Positions 43,820 to 58,209 of a stretch of 64,000 bases of DNA are shown piece by piece. The first letter of the stretch is position 1, and each line of letters opens with the position of its first letter. A program made the position numbers and the translations under genes. The notes under the pieces were generated by a model. The model did not search any database and was not told the DNA's origin. It saw nothing but the letters and a program-made list of their open reading frames with translations. The stretch comes from Palaemon carinicauda (Eukaryota > Arthropoda > Malacostraca > Decapoda > Palaemonidae), in assembly GCF_036898095.1 (NCBI RefSeq), contig NC_090744.1, forward strand, positions 92,084,631-92,148,630. The letters run 5' to 3'.

Positions 43820-43989
43820 AAAAAAAGAAAATAACAATATTCTGTACTTGCAACTTATATATCAGTTTCACATCTGCTCAAATAATCAGCTCCAACATTC
43901 TCTGAGCCTTTTATAACTCTTATATTGAAGTGATATGGTTGTAGACTCAATGACCATCGCATTAATCTTGGATTTAATTCTCGAGCAGT

Positions 43990-46791
43990 TTAAAGATAAG
44001 CCAAGGGCTTGTGATCAGTCTCCAGAACGAAGAATCTTCCATACAAATAGACTACGAACTTCTGTATCCCCCAGACTATGGCTAGGCACTCCTTCTCCAC
44101 GGCAGCATACTTAGTTTCCCTCGGTAGCAATTTTCTACTTTCATAGGCAATCGGACGCTTCACTCCATCCACTTCTTGCAGAAGTATGGCACCCAATCCA
44201 GCGTTCGAAGCATCTGTACGTAATACGAATTCAGCCTGCAAATCTGGAAGTAAAAGAATAGGCTTGGCAGCAATTTTGTTCTTAAGAGAAACAAACGCTC
44301 GGTCATGCATTTCATTCCACAAAAGGTTATTAGGCTGATTTCTCTTGGTAAGATCTGTAAGACAGGAAGCGATGGTAGAGTAATTTGGAATGAATTTGCG
44401 ATAATAACCGCATAATCCCAAAAATGAATGCAATTCCTTCTTGGTCCTCGGATGTTTTGCACCAACAATTTTCTCCACTTTGTCTTTAATAGGCCACATT
44501 TTATTACCGCCTACAAAGTGTCCCAAATATTCAATTGAATACATGCCAAAGAAACATTTAGTAGGTTTAGCAGTTAGTCCAGATTTTTTTAGTCTACTCA
44601 AAACTTCTTCCAAAAGATACAAATGCTTTTCCCAAGTTTTTGAATGAATTATCAAATCACCTAGAAAAAAACTCACACCCTCTAAACCTGCAAATAAACT
44701 TCTCATCATCTTATTGAAAGTGGCTGGGGCATTCACAAGCCCAAATGGAAGCCCTTTAAACTGGTACAGTCCTAAATCTGTTTGAAATGCAGTATACTGT
44801 TTACTATCCTCATCCAAAGGAATTTGCCAATATCCGCGGGATAAATCCATCTTAGAGAAATATATACTTCCAGTTAGGCTGGCAAATATCTGCTCAGGGT
44901 CACACATAGGCTCACTATCAAAAATAGTTAAGGAGTTCAATCTTCTAAAATCTAGACAAATTCGCTTTGAGTTATCAGGTTTCGAAACCACTACCATAGG
45001 GGCTGAATATGGAGAACTTGAAGGCTTAATAATATCCAAAACTTTCATAGATTCTATTTCTGAATTCACATCTCTGCGTAAAGCATAGGGAATTTTGTAG
45101 GGTTTTACTTTAACAATTTCTTCTCTTACCAACCTGATTTGGTGTTTGATCACGTGAGTGCGCCCGGGAATGTCCGACATTACCTCTCTGTAGCGGCTAA
45201 GGAGAGCTTCCAGATTCTGCTTTTGATTTTCCTGCAATTCCTTATTCAGATTGGCTTGTTCCCAAGTAGGTGAAGGTCCAGTATCAGGCACTAGTAGGGG
45301 TGAGAAATCCTCCTGTGGATCCTCCTCGACTACTGCAATTGTACCTCCACTTTCTCGAACTTCTACAGAAGTTTTATTCCTAGGAATGTAAGCTTTAAGC
45401 AAGTTAGCATGATAAAGTTTCCTTTTCCCATTTATTTGAATTTCATAATCCATCTTCCCCCTCACACCAACAACAGGAAAAGGACCCTTCCACTGAAGTA
45501 ACAATTTATTATTAGCCCTGGGTAATAGTAAAAGAACTTCACTGCCAATTTTAAATGTTCTATTTTTAGCCTTTTTATCATAAAAGAATTTATATTTACC
45601 TTGCGACTTCCTCAATTCCTCTTGGGCCAACTTACAAGTTTCTTCTAATTTTTCTCGAAGGTTGAATACATAATCGTAAGTAGTTCTTACCTCTTCCTCA
45701 TTTCTCTCCTTATCCCACAAATCTCTCAGAATAGCTAAAGGGCCACGCACCGTTCGCCCGTATAATAATTCAAAAGGGGAAAACCCCATGCTTGCTTGTG
45801 GAGATTCTCGGTATGCAAAGAGAACTGCCGGCAGGTATCTATCCCAAGTAGTAGGTTGTTCAGCACACATCTTTTTAATCATAGATTTCAACGTTCCGTT
45901 GAACTTTTCAACTAGCCCATTCGCCATCGCATGATAAGGGGTTGTAGGAAGATGCTTGATTGATAAAAGACCTCTAACTTCGTCCATCATCTGCGATGTA
46001 AATTGACTGCCTCTATCAGTCACCATTTCTTCAGGAATCCCAACTCTGGAAAAGAAACTTAACAAGGCATCAGCTACACGCTCAGTTTCGATAGATGGTA
46101 AGGCTAATGCTTCAGGGTATCTGGTTGCATAATCAACCATGGTCAGGATATATTTGTTACCAGAACTACTTCTTAGCAAAATAGGTCCTATCAAGTCAAC
46201 AGCAACACGTTTAAAAGGAGTGTCAATGAGCGGTACCTCTCCCAAAGGTACCTTTCCAACTTTTCCTTTAGGATAAGTTTTCTGACAAATGTCACACGAC
46301 TGACAGAATCTCTTCACTGCTGCCCCAATACCTGGCCAGTAAAATTCCTGCCTTATTCTACCTAAGGTCTTCTCAGCACCCAAATGACCTCCAAGTATTC
46401 CTTCATGTGCCATGCTCATCACACCCTCTCGAAGCTTAAATGGTAGTACTAGTTGCTTGTGTTCAATACCTCTGTCTGAATATATTCTGAACAATAATCC
46501 TCTCTCCAAAACTGCCTTACCTTTTCCATCTCTAGTAATAGCTTTACCAGTTCTTGCATCATCTCGCAGAGATCTTAAGCTTGGATCCTCTTCTTGCTCT
46601 TTCCGGATTTCCTTTGAATCCATGTCCCATGAAATCTTAGAGTCTGACGTTTTCAGCTTTTGGAATGCAGATTTAGATGTCTTTGCCCCAGCTCTCGTTA
46701 ATACAGCGCCGGATGTGGGTTCCTCCAACCTTGTTGCTCCAGGAATGTTTCCTATAATGAGATCATAAAGAGGGTCCTCCATGCACAGCAA
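43990..46791 (-). pseudogene. pol: GMR1-like pol: integrase, RT (catalytic Asp lost), RNase H (early stop)
   Basis: 933 codons. Order: integrase zinc domain (GHLGAEKTLGRIRQEFYWPG ... CDICQK), integrase core (VAVDLIGPI, TDRGSQFTS, NGLVEKFNGTLK: catalytic residues kept), linker, RT (IYFSKMDLSRGYWQIPL, GLPFGLVNAPATFNKMM), RNase H (RTDASNAGLGAILLQ, LETDHKPLAYL). The RT catalytic block reads FFLGDLIIHS, so the first Asp of the xxDD box is Gly (codon at 44659-44661, one A to G change from GAT). The frame stops at 43990, but the same frame downstream reads TARELNPRLMRW and GSENVGADYLSRC to about 43870, so the last 40 or so RNase H residues are lost. The first residue is a TTG in a frame shifted relative to gag, not a start. 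Confidence 0.92.
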
Positions 46792-48200
46792 GGGTAGTAC
46801 CCGTGAAAAAATGGTGATTGAATATATATTTTAGCCAAAGGATAAGTTTCTACAAGATTCTTGTTCATATATCGAATCCTACTGTACTTACCAGTAAAAC
46901 ATTCAACAGGCACCAAGTCTTTTTTAGCTACGAAAGTTGTACAACCAGTGTCCCTCAAAACTATCACTGGGTTTCCGTATAAAATACCCTCCTTGACAGG
47001 CATATCAGAAGCAACACTTGCCCACTCAGTATGATCATTTTTAAACACTTCATTATTTATATCCGCAACAGGATCCTTAAAATTACCTTTACGGCCCTTT
47101 TTGGTCCAACAAACAACTTCTCCTGCTGCAGCATGACCACTTTTCTTGGATCCTTTTGCATGTTCTAGACAACTAGAAACCTTATGACCTACTTGTCCAC
47201 ATTTAAAACACTTAATAGAGGGAGGACATCTAATGGGTTTAGCCATCTGCTCAGGAAGAGCTTCCCCGGATAAGTCAACTCGGTCACCACGTACTGTAGA
47301 AAAATATTTAGAATTATGAAATAAACCTCCATGAGCTTGAACATAACTTTCTGCTAAATCAATCATTTTGTTAAACGATAATGGTAATCGCTCTCTCAGA
47401 TGTACCTGCAACTGCCTGCCACAACTCTGCAAAAATTGCTCCATAAGAAATAAATCAGTTAAGCCTTCACAAGTCATTTCACACTTCGACATTTCAATCC
47501 ACCTCTTCAAGAGATGTCTTAATCTAGACACAAACTGTTGAACTAGTTCATTCTTCTGAGGTTTAACTGACCGAAACTTTACTCTGAAACCTTCCTCAGT
47601 ACAATCAAATCTTTTCATAAGTGATTCAGAAACCTTATTATAATCCAGAGCATCCTCAGGTGAAAGTCTAACGTAAACTTCCAAAGCTGCACCCTTTAAA
47701 TGTGAACTTAGAATTATAGCCCAATCCTCTTTAGGCCACTTAGCTGCACTGGCAAGAACTTCAAACCTCCTAAGATATGCATCAATATCATCTTTGTTTT
47801 CATCAAAATCAGGAATAGAAGGACCTTTAACTTTTACTCTTACCTGGTTACCTTCAGTGTCGGAGCCTCCGGTATTAACTGGCGAGTCCTTTATTTCTTT
47901 TTGCAGTTTCAATTTCTCAATCTCCCGTTTTTGTAAACATTCTTGCATATTATACAAAATAATCTCATGAGCTCTATCTCTCTCACTTTTTTCACGTTCA
48001 TATTCACGCTCCTTTTCTTTCTCTATGCGTTCCCTTTCTCTTTCCTCACGAGCAGCTTCTAGTTTTTCACGTTCTAATTCTCGTTCCTTATTTCTAATAT
48101 CCCTTAAAGCACTTTGTTCATCAATTACAAATCTTCTAAGATCTTCGCCTTCATAACCAAGCTCTTTTCCGAGAGCTGTTAATTCCGCGATAGAAGACAT
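46752..48200 (-). CDS. gag: Gag-protease of GMR1-like element 2
   Basis: 482 codons, starting MSSIAELTALGKELG just inside the leader. Residues 30-115 are a long Glu/Arg-rich coiled coil. A capsid-like region follows (PDFDENKDDIDAYLRRFEVL, LSSHLKGAALEVYVRLS, FVSRLRHLLKRWIEM), then one CCHC knuckle (CFKCGQVGHKVSSC, about 334-347) and a protease active site (VLRDTGCTTFVAKKDL, about 416-431). The frame ends inside the protease (CCAWRTLFMISL) while the -1 frame carries the expected continuation (CMEDPLYDLIIGNIPGA). A break within the protease points to a 1-base deletion, not a programmed site. Confidence 0.88.
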   Translation of the reverse strand: MSSIAELTALGKELGYEGEDLRRFVIDEQSALRDIRNKERELEREKLEAAREERERERIEKEKEREYEREKSERDRAHEIILYNMQECLQKREIEKLKLQKEIKDSPVNTGGSDTEGNQVRVKVKGPSIPDFDENKDDIDAYLRRFEVLASAAKWPKEDWAIILSSHLKGAALEVYVRLSPEDALDYNKVSESLMKRFDCTEEGFRVKFRSVKPQKNELVQQFVSRLRHLLKRWIEMSKCEMTCEGLTDLFLMEQFLQSCGRQLQVHLRERLPLSFNKMIDLAESYVQAHGGLFHNSKYFSTVRGDRVDLSGEALPEQMAKPIRCPPSIKCFKCGQVGHKVSSCLEHAKGSKKSGHAAAGEVVCWTKKGRKGNFKDPVADINNEVFKNDHTEWASVASDMPVKEGILYGNPVIVLRDTGCTTFVAKKDLVPVECFTGKYSRIRYMNKNLVETYPLAKIYIQSPFFHGYYPCCAWRTLFMISL

Positions 48201-48265
48201 ACTTACAGACTGATTTTAAGATTACTCAACTTTAACACAATTTATCTTTTAAACCACTGTCTACA

Positions 48266-48282
48266 TCCTGTCACGGTCGCCA
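48266..48282 (-). other. primer-binding site of GMR1-like element 2
   Basis: The minus strand reads TGGCGACCGTGACAGGA, two bases after the 5' LTR. From memory this complements the 3' end of arthropod tRNA-Arg (TCG). Confidence 0.8.
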
Positions 48283-48284
48283 GA

Positions 48285-49190
48285 TGTCACAAGTACTATT
48301 CACTAATTAATAAATTTAAACACAAGCTATGCAATAGCACTTGAAGGTTCTTTTAGTCTTTTAAATGATGTAGACGAAGTGGTGATAAACAAGTATAAGA
48401 GTTTTTTTTAAAGTTTTAATTATAATATTAGCAAAAAGAATACATAACATTTAATTGATAATAAAAGTGAATAATATGGAATAGTCACGTGGTTATAATA
48501 AATGACAAACAAATATCAAAGAACGGTGATCATTTCATCGATAATAATGTACGTAACAAATATAAATGATTGCTATCTGATTTTACATTATATATATAAG
48601 CAATAGGTATCTTATTTAACAATAACCAAATACAGTGAAAAGATAAAGAGTACACTCGCGACTACTGCCGTGCGGTTGGTCACTTATCCCTTGTGCATAA
48701 GGCCACAACCCTCAAACATGCTTTCGTGTCTTCGACAGGCCAATAAACACGCTCTCTCTCTCGATCATAGCGACCAGTGCACATTTTACGATTACCGTAA
48801 CATTTACCATTAACACCAAGCACCAATACTTCGGTGACGGTAAACAACCAACACTGACGAAGACCACTTTCAAGTAGGGCTGATATATAAAATCCTAGGT
48901 GGCAGGGATCTCGACCTCTTCCGCACAACAGCACCACGAATGCACTCCCGAGTTATTTCTGGTGATCCCCATTTCACCTCTGAAGAGAGAGAAACAGTAA
49001 CTAAACAACTGTCCAAAACAAAATATCACAACCAATCTTCATGGTAACAAGACTTCGTTGGTAATAACAGTTGGGTCTTTAACTCGGCTTAACTCTGAAA
49101 TCCCTATATACATACAAACATTACTTACTATGATTTTAAATATAGTAATAACCTAAATAATAAACAAATATATATATGTACACGGTGACA
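48285..49190 (-). repeat. 5' LTR of GMR1-like element 2
   Basis: 906 bp, the partner of 42900-43805. The TSD GCGAG follows. Confidence 0.96.
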
Positions 49191-49195
49191 GCGAG

Positions 49196-50642
49196 ATATA
49201 TGTTAAACATAAATTAGCTTATATAACCCCTATCTTCAAAAGTGGATCAAGACTAGAGGCAAGCAATTATAGACCTGTTAGTCTAACATCACATATTATG
49301 AAAGTGTATGAGAGGGTAATAAAAAAGAAAATAATGGATCATTTGGTTAAAAATAATTTGTTTAATATAGGTCAACACGGTTTTGTGCCCGGAAAAAGTA
49401 CACAAACCCAACTGATAGCATACTATGAAAACATATACAAAAATATGATAAGTGAAAAAGACAGATGTGATCTATCTAGATTTTGCAAAAGCCTTTGACA
49501 AGGTAGACCACAATATATTAGAGAAAAAAATGAGAAAGCATAATATTGTGGGAAAGAGAGGAAAATGGGTAAAAGAATTCCTGCAAAACAGAAAACAGAT
49601 AGTGGTTGCAAATGACGAGAAATCGGATGAACCTCAGGTAATATCTGGCGTGCCACAAGGTACAGTTCTAGCTGCACTGCTGTTTGTTATTATGATCTCA
49701 GACATAGACTGTGATGTTGAAAACTCTGTAGTGAGAAGTTTCGCCGATGACACAAGAATAAGTAGAGAAATTACTTGTGATGAAGATAGGAACTCACTAC
49801 AAAGAGATCTAAACAAAATATATGAATGGGCGGAGATAAATAGGATGGTATTTAACTACGATAAATTCGAATCAATGAATTATGGAAACAAAGAAGGAAT
49901 GGTATATGCATACAATGGACCTAATGACGAGACAATCACAAACAAGGAAGCAATTAAAGACCTTGGTGTAATGTTAAATAGGAATATGTTATGCAACGAC
50001 CAAATAGCAACACTGTTGGCTAAATGTAAAGCAAAAATGGGAATGTTATTCAGACACTTTAAAACAAGAAAAGCTGAACACATGATTATGCTTTACAAAA
50101 CTTATGTACGTAGTACACTCGAGTACTGCAATGTGATATGGTACCCACACTACCAAAAGGATATTGCACAAATAGAGAGTGTACATAAGTCCTATACTGC
50201 TAGAATAGAAGAAGTTAAGGACCTTGACTACTGGGAAAGACTTCAAATTTTAAAACTACACAGTCTATAAAGGAGAAGAGAACGCTACATGATAATACAA
50301 GCATGAAAGCAAATAGAAGGAATTACTGAAAACATCATGGAGCTAAAAATATCAGAAAGAGCAAGCCGAAGTAGATTAATAGTGCCAAAAAATATACCAG
50401 AAAAACTAAGGAAGGCGCACAGGACATTAATCCACTACGCACCAGCATCGATAATGCAGCGACTATTTAATGTGCTGCCAGCTCATCTAAGAAACATATC
50501 AGGAGAGAGCGTAGATGTGTTTAAGAATAAGCTCGATAAATACCTAAGATGCATCACAGACCATCCAAGACTGGAATATGCAAAATACACCGGAAGATGC
50601 ATTAGCAACTCTCTGGTGGATATACGAGGGGCCTTACACTGA
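49196..50642 (+). pseudogene. CR1-like ORF2, RT palm and C-terminus
   Basis: Continues the LINE after LTR element 2. Blocks: LEASNYRPVSLTSHIM, GQHGFVPGKSTQTQL, VIYLDFAKAFDKVDHNIL, VISGVPQGTVLAALLF, the catalytic SFADDTRIS, FNYDKFESMNYG, IKDLGVMLNRNM, MLYKTYVRSTLEYCNVIWYP and (50337-50642) ERASRSRLIVPKN with MQRLFNVLPAHLRNI. There is one frameshift near 49480 and a stop near 50268. The SGVPQG and FADD forms fit CR1/jockey-superfamily RTs. The catalytic Asp pair is kept. Confidence 0.88.
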
Positions 50643-50680
50643 TGGACCGGGGGGAACCCAAACAAAAAATAAGGTATGGC

Positions 50681-51004
50681 AGGTCATTCTGAGTCCTATT
50701 TGAAAGCAATGACACTTGGGGTCTTTTCAATATTTCTTGTTTTTCTTTAATTACATCAAGGTGCAATTTAATTACACTGTCATACTTGCTAAACATTTAT
50801 ACAAGTTCAAGAAGATTTCCTCGATTTTCACTGATAGAACTTTCTTGGTCTCCCCTAAATGGCAAACCTTATCACAGATAGGCAGTATAGATGGCGGGCT
50901 TATAATACATCCCTCTCAAAAGGGCACTTTTAATACAGTAGCAAAAGGGGCAGGTGCTTGGGCACCCCTAGCACCCCCTCCCTTCCCCCCTCTGCACGTC
51001 CCTG
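50681..51004 (-). pseudogene. hAT-like element copy 1, transposase upstream piece and right terminus
   Basis: The minus-strand text MFSKYDSVIKLHLDVIKEKQ and ILKRPQVSLLSNRTQND matches copy 2 (61635-61871). After CTAAATGGCAAACCTT the sequence leaves copy 2 and goes straight to the right TIR (50990-51004), so the N-terminal coding part was deleted. Confidence 0.85.
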
Positions 51005-51680
51005 TTTAAACCTGATGTTGTGTGATGCTGCCCAGACCATGTGCATTGCTTCTAGTATGATGAACTACAAGTTTCTAGATGAATTAGGGGGAAATATATA
51101 GGAGGCCTAGCATTGCAAGACAGACAGAGAGATCTAGCTGTTATTACGAACCCCATTGTTCTGCCAACCCTCTCATAAGCACCTGTCCCGATAAAGTCTC
51201 GTCTCAAACGTGAATAGTGTTTTTTTCTCAAACATGTACAGTGTTTGTGAAACATTGATATATTTTTGTATATGATTGGATGTAAAGTTAAGTGAGTATT
51301 ATAAGTAATCTTATATTGAAGATTATTTGTAACTGGCCCTGTATATTAGGTTATAGTGCAGTGCATTAACATTTTTGCTTAACCGTTCTATAACCTTGTG
51401 TGAACCAAAAGACGTAAGAGTAACTTTTATTTATATGCAAGTGTCATTATTGTTTAATCACTAGTGTCAAATGGTAATTTTTTTCATTAATTGTCAAAAT
51501 TAAATATTTTTTAAATTAATTTCTAGTGAAAAAAGTGACTGTATTGTCTTTTAAGTGTTTTGTTATGAATTTAAGGTCTAGTTTAGATTTAAATTTTGAG
51601 TGATTTATTTTTGGTGTTAATTTTGAATTTTTTTTATAGGATATAGAAATACCTTACCCACACATAAACATTTACACATG
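51005..51680. other. unassigned DNA
   Basis: No supported feature. Just inside its left edge is AAACCTGA (51008-51015), a possible decayed hAT target duplication. Confidence 0.4.
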
Positions 51681-51687
51681 CTCAAAT

Positions 51688-51723
51688 ACACACACATACA
51701 CACACACACGCACACACACACAT

Positions 51724-51788
<65 letters not shown>

Positions 51789-51849
51789 CATACATACATA
51801 TAGATATATTTGTATATATATACATATATATACATATATATATACTATA

Positions 51850-51892
<43 letters not shown>

Positions 51893-51893
51893 T
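51688..51893. repeat. (CA)n/(TA)n compound microsatellite
   Basis: ACACAC blocks, then TA repeats with ACATACATA and AGATATAT interruptions. Confidence 0.94.
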
Positions 51894-51939
51894 CATAGGA
51901 TAGTATGGCTCTTTTCCAGGAACCAAATATATGATATTA

Positions 51940-52920
51940 TATATATCACGACTGGCAAGTTAATCAACCTCTCGAATTCTAAACTTACTTGTTTGCTTTT
52001 ACATTAAGTCGGTTGCACTTGAAAATAATAATACACGAACTCTGAGACAGTTAAATAACTCCCAGACAGCAATATACAAATCACTGAATATCCAAAAGTC
52101 TCATAAGAACACTCAAAACTAAACTGAGTAATTAATATTATGAATAGCCTTACTACGGTTCATTAACAGGATACGAGCGAATACTATTCTAAACAATGGT
52201 GATTGGAATAATACACTCTTTACAAAAGTAAATATATTCTATATAAATTACAACGCTTTAAAAGAATTTACATAAAACAAATAAATCACACGAAATATTA
52301 GGTCTGAACAAAACTTGGGTTAAGACAAAAATGTTACGATCTGAAAATTATATAAACACTTGACTTGAGATGTTACATCTGAATAAACCTTAGAGTAAGG
52401 CAAAAGAAATGCTGCAATGGAAATTATACAATAAGCTTGAAATTAAATCTGAATAATAGAATATTCAAATTTGACACCTAATGAAAAAAGATAACCAGAT
52501 CACGATACAAAATCTTTTCTCCTTATTACAGGGCCATTTACCATAAACTTTACATAATGCCAACACTCGCTACAACACCATTAACTCGAAATCACCTGCA
52601 CGATTTACAACAACGTTTTAACTCACTACACAGGATATATGCGAGGGCAAAAAATCCCTTTGGAGAGGACACACTATAGGTACTGAGCTGCGTGAGTGAG
52701 TGAGAAAGAGGGAAAGATGGCTGTCTTAAGGCATGGAATCTCTATCTCTCTATCTAACCCTGGTGTCGCCTTTATAAGAGACTTAGCTACTTCCAGAATG
52801 TTCCAGGACTGAAGTCTGGAAAAGTGAGACATCCAAATAGAAGCTCCGAATAAGATCCTAGAGGTAATGAGCTCTTTGAAAGGAAAATCCACTAAAGTCA
52901 CGCGTTTGTATAGATTTCAG
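51940..52920 (-). repeat. possible solo LTR or other regulatory repeat
   Basis: About 1 kb without coding potential, of more even composition than its neighbours at the right end. The minus strand carries TTATAAAGGCGACACC (near 52765-52780), a TATA-box-like promoter context as seen in LTR U3 regions. No matching second copy lies in the window and I did not find a clear TSD, so this is tentative. Confidence 0.25.

Positions 52921-54562
<1,642 letters not shown>

Positions 54563-54616
<54 letters not shown>
54563..54616. repeat. (CT)n microsatellite
   Basis: About 54 bp of CT with one TCC break. Confidence 0.97.
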
Positions 54617-54618
<2 letters not shown>

Positions 54619-56131
54619 AAACTTCCTTCTTTATATCATTCTATTATCCACCGTCAAACACACTTTGATTAACATCTTCACGCTGTTGATTTTCATCATC
54701 TTTTTCTTCTTCTTGATTTTGCCTGAGAGATTCCAGCTTCCCCTTCCTCGACCCAACAGTTTAGATTAATGTCAGTTAAAGCGATTACTTTTCCTCTTTG
54801 CATAACCCTAATTAAAATCGCTGGCTATTATTCCGGTTCTTAAATCTAATGCTTTTAATCTCAACGCATCGATGAAATTCAAATGAAAAGAAATATCTGT
54901 AAATAATTCTTTGTCTTTGTCTATGGAAGTATATATGTCTGTTTTTAAAACCTTTAGCTGTGTTGCATATATAGTTATTTTTTTATATATAAAATGTATG
55001 CTCAGATTTTAGCAAGTTAATGTTGAAGTCTTCATCCCGCTCTCACCCATAAAAATCCTATTCTAAAAAATTATCTCAAATAAGCTAAAAATTTACATGT
55101 ATTGAAAGCTGAAAATATATAGGTAAAAATAGCATAGTTCTTTTTTTTAATTACGGAAGCAAAGTATCGACTTTCATTTTCTTTCTTATTACTCCCAATT
55201 ATGAAGAAATTCGATTTTTGTTAAAAAGCAAAAGAGACATCGGGGAGTAGAGATGAAAAGGCGAGCATTTCTAAACGAACACAAAGCAATAATTTATAAA
55301 TTTCGTTTTATAAAGTTCTTTTATAGAACATTTAATCTTATACTTCTGAAAGTCATTTTTCAGTGAGGCGGGGTGGTTGGTTACAGGGGTGAGGGGGAAT
55401 GGCTTCCGAGATGCCCCCCCCCCCTCCCCCCCTTTCCCCAGTGCATACAGCAATTCCGTGGATTCTGTTATGAGGATTCTTTTTCGAAAGACGAGAAATG
55501 AATGAGAAGATAAAGTTAGAATTAGAAAGATTATTTTGTTTGTCTCTTTATATTTCAAACATTTTAGTTCTAGATCTTTTCAATTCAATAGTTTAACAAA
55601 AGTAAAATAAAGTTGCTTTAATTTACTTGAAACTTATATAATTTGACGAGGGAAAAATTCGAATAAGATACCATTATTCATCCGAAGATATTGAGAATAC
55701 TTAATTTGAAATAGATATGATTTTTCTTCTGTAAAAAAAAAAAAATTCAATTCTCGAATAAAAAGGTTCGGTGACTGTCTAATGTCAGTGTATGAAATTC
55801 TGTCTTCCTCTACTTTCCTCGATTTTTACAATTTAAAACTTAACATAATGGAAGAAATAAGATACATCTAAATTGATGTGTGGGGGAAATCAAGTAGAAT
55901 TAAGATCTATTTGGTTAAATTGAAGTATTATGATGTGATAACAGGTTGAATTAACCAGAACTGAATTTATGAAACAGGAGAATATCAGAAGAATAAACTC
56001 TATTTAAATTCAAAGAATTTTGATGATAAGACATAAGTTGAAATTGATGTAATGAGAGAAATAGATTATACCAGATTAGTTAGGATGTATGAATTGAACA
56101 AGTTGACATGGCTCTCTCTTCATATTTTTTT
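54617..56131. other. unassigned DNA
   Basis: A C-rich tract lies near 55412-55438. No coding or mobile feature recognised. Confidence 0.4.
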
Positions 56132-56155
56132 TTCCAATTGGAGTTGTAGCTTAGC

Positions 56156-56236
<81 letters not shown>
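56132..56236 (+). mobile_element. minimal retroposon tail: 25 bp of tail plus (TAA)n
   Basis: Only TTTCCAATTGGAGTTGTAGC and a few following bases of the (TAA)-retroposon tail remain, followed by about 78 bp of TAA repeats. It is best read as an extremely 5'-truncated insertion. Confidence 0.75.
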
Positions 56237-56237
<1 letters not shown>

Positions 56238-57735
56238 CTTGTGTAATTGTGGAATTCAAAAATATCGGAATTAATGTTGCGTACATGTGAAATTTATCTG
56301 CACTAATAATTTGCGTGAAATGAAACGGATCCAACTTGATGTAAAGGGTGAGATTAACCGAGGGTGAAATTGATTGCATCCTAATTTATACTTGTGAAAC
56401 AAAACATATCTATGCTGATATAATCGCTGAAATGAAATAGATGTAAATTGGTTTTGACAGGTGATGTAAACTCATTAGAATCGTTAGAATTGGGTACATT
56501 ATATTGATGTGAATAATGTTGTAAGTTGAATAAAACATTTCTACATTTGGACGAGGGAATGGATAGAATAAATCAAAAGGAATACAACGGAAAAATTATG
56601 CAAATAACAATTGCCACAATGGGTAAATAAGAAAGAATTAAAAAGGCGTTTATTATATCCTAATTTATGACGATTTTTACAAAATGTTCGTCTTTTATAT
56701 TTGTACCGCAAAAAAATATGTTGTTAAACATTAATAAATCGATTAGTAGATAAATAAATCCAGGGACTTGACTTTGCATACGTAAAATGTGTATATATAA
56801 ACTATTTACAATTAGATTTTTCTTATCTAAACATAAAACTCTTATGGTAAGTAATCAAAGAGGTTTGGTATCTAGTGAAGGGTGTTGACAATGAAGCGAC
56901 ATTTGAGCTTTAAATATTCCGCTTTATTTTAGTTCATTGGCGAGTCTGTATAGATAGAGTTCTTTTCTGAAAAAAGGTTCGGTTTCCAACTCAATGTCGA
57001 AGTAATGAAACGTAGTTGAGAGTGACAGCAGATCCCTGAATAATTCTAAAGCCATTACCGGTTAAAACGATGTAGCGGTTTTTTGAAGCTTCGTCGAGAT
57101 CCATCAAATTCTGTCTCCAAACTTTGAATTCGAGTCTTAACCTTTTTGATGAATTGTTGATTCCAGAGGTGACGTAAGTGATGCTATTTCATCTCTGTTT
57201 AGATTCTTAGTCTTTTTAATATTCATTGTATATGAATGGTGAATAAAAATTACAGGTATGTAGAGAATTAATAAATAAATAGAACAGCCTCTAACTGAAT
57301 AAATTATATTCAAGACAATAAATAAAAGTAGACAATTCCTGTTTATTAAAATAAAGAAAAGAAAACGAATGAACCAGATGATAAGCCATGAAAGGGAGGG
57401 AAATGAAATTTCAAGGAAGCCAACACTCCAGCCATTTTGAGTCGATTCATTTCCTTTGGAACTGAAAATAATTGAAACATGCATTGCAACAATCATCTTT
57501 ATCAAATGTGACTTTTATAAAAATCATAAATTCTGTTGTAACCTATGTCCGACTGTTAGAGTGAGAAGGCTACACTTTATCACCCTTTTATCTAGAAAAG
57601 GCCATCAACCGACGAAGCAGCAGTTGTGACAAAAGCAATAAGTGGAAGAAAACAAAGTCCATATTTCTCATAGGAAGGAATCGTCTTTGTCTCTTGACTG
57701 TCTTTCATATGTTGGATTTAATTTGCTAAAGACTA
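56237..57735. other. unassigned DNA
   Basis: AT-rich. A 122-codon minus-strand open frame (57137-57505) has hydrophobic stretches but no motif I recognise and no support as a gene. Confidence 0.35.
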
Positions 57736-58030
<295 letters not shown>

Positions 58031-58209
58031 AAAGATAAATAGATGTATATCCTCTCGGAGTTAAGGTTAATTATAACTCTTTCAAATATGTTCGTAATTA
58101 AGCAATTAAATCGTTGGAACTCCGGAAGTTCCAACTTGTATAACACAGGAAACTTATTTCTAAGGGAAATCACCGGGTAAACCGGCTGAGCAGATTAATA
58201 ATAGTCTCG

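Larger units (their letters stand above)
42895..49195 (-). mobile_element. young GMR1-like Ty3/Gypsy LTR retrotransposon no. 2 with 5-bp TSD
   Basis: LTRs of 906 bp at 42900-43805 and 48285-49190, flanked by the direct repeat GCGAG (42895-42899 and 49191-49195). LTR ends form a 6-bp inverted repeat TGTCAC/GTGACA. By eye the LTRs differ at four positions. Minus-strand order: 5' LTR, PBS, gag-protease, integrase-RT-RNase H, polypurine tract, 3' LTR. Several coding lesions (frameshift near 46790, catalytic Asp to Gly in RT, early stop in RNase H) show it is defective. It is inserted in the RT of the CR1-like LINE. Confidence 0.95.
39991..50680 (+). mobile_element. CR1-like non-LTR retrotransposon, split by GMR1-like element 2
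   Basis: The plus-strand element lies inside hAT copy 1: host text reads CTTGATCA up to 39990 and resumes AGGTCATTCTG at 50681, exactly as in copy 2 (GATCAGGTCATT). It has ORF1 (PHD-like and CCCH fingers), ORF2 endonuclease and RT, and a short 3' end. The LTR element 42900-49190 interrupts ORF2 just before the RT palm. The element's own length without the insertion is about 4.4 kb, so it is near full length. Confidence 0.88.

Noticed and set aside
46750..46815. A T-rich run (TTTTTTC on the minus strand) as a programmed -1 site between Gag-protease and pol in element 2
   Set aside because: The heptamer is not in X XXY YYZ phase with the gag frame, and the break falls inside the protease domain, so a 1-base deletion is more likely.
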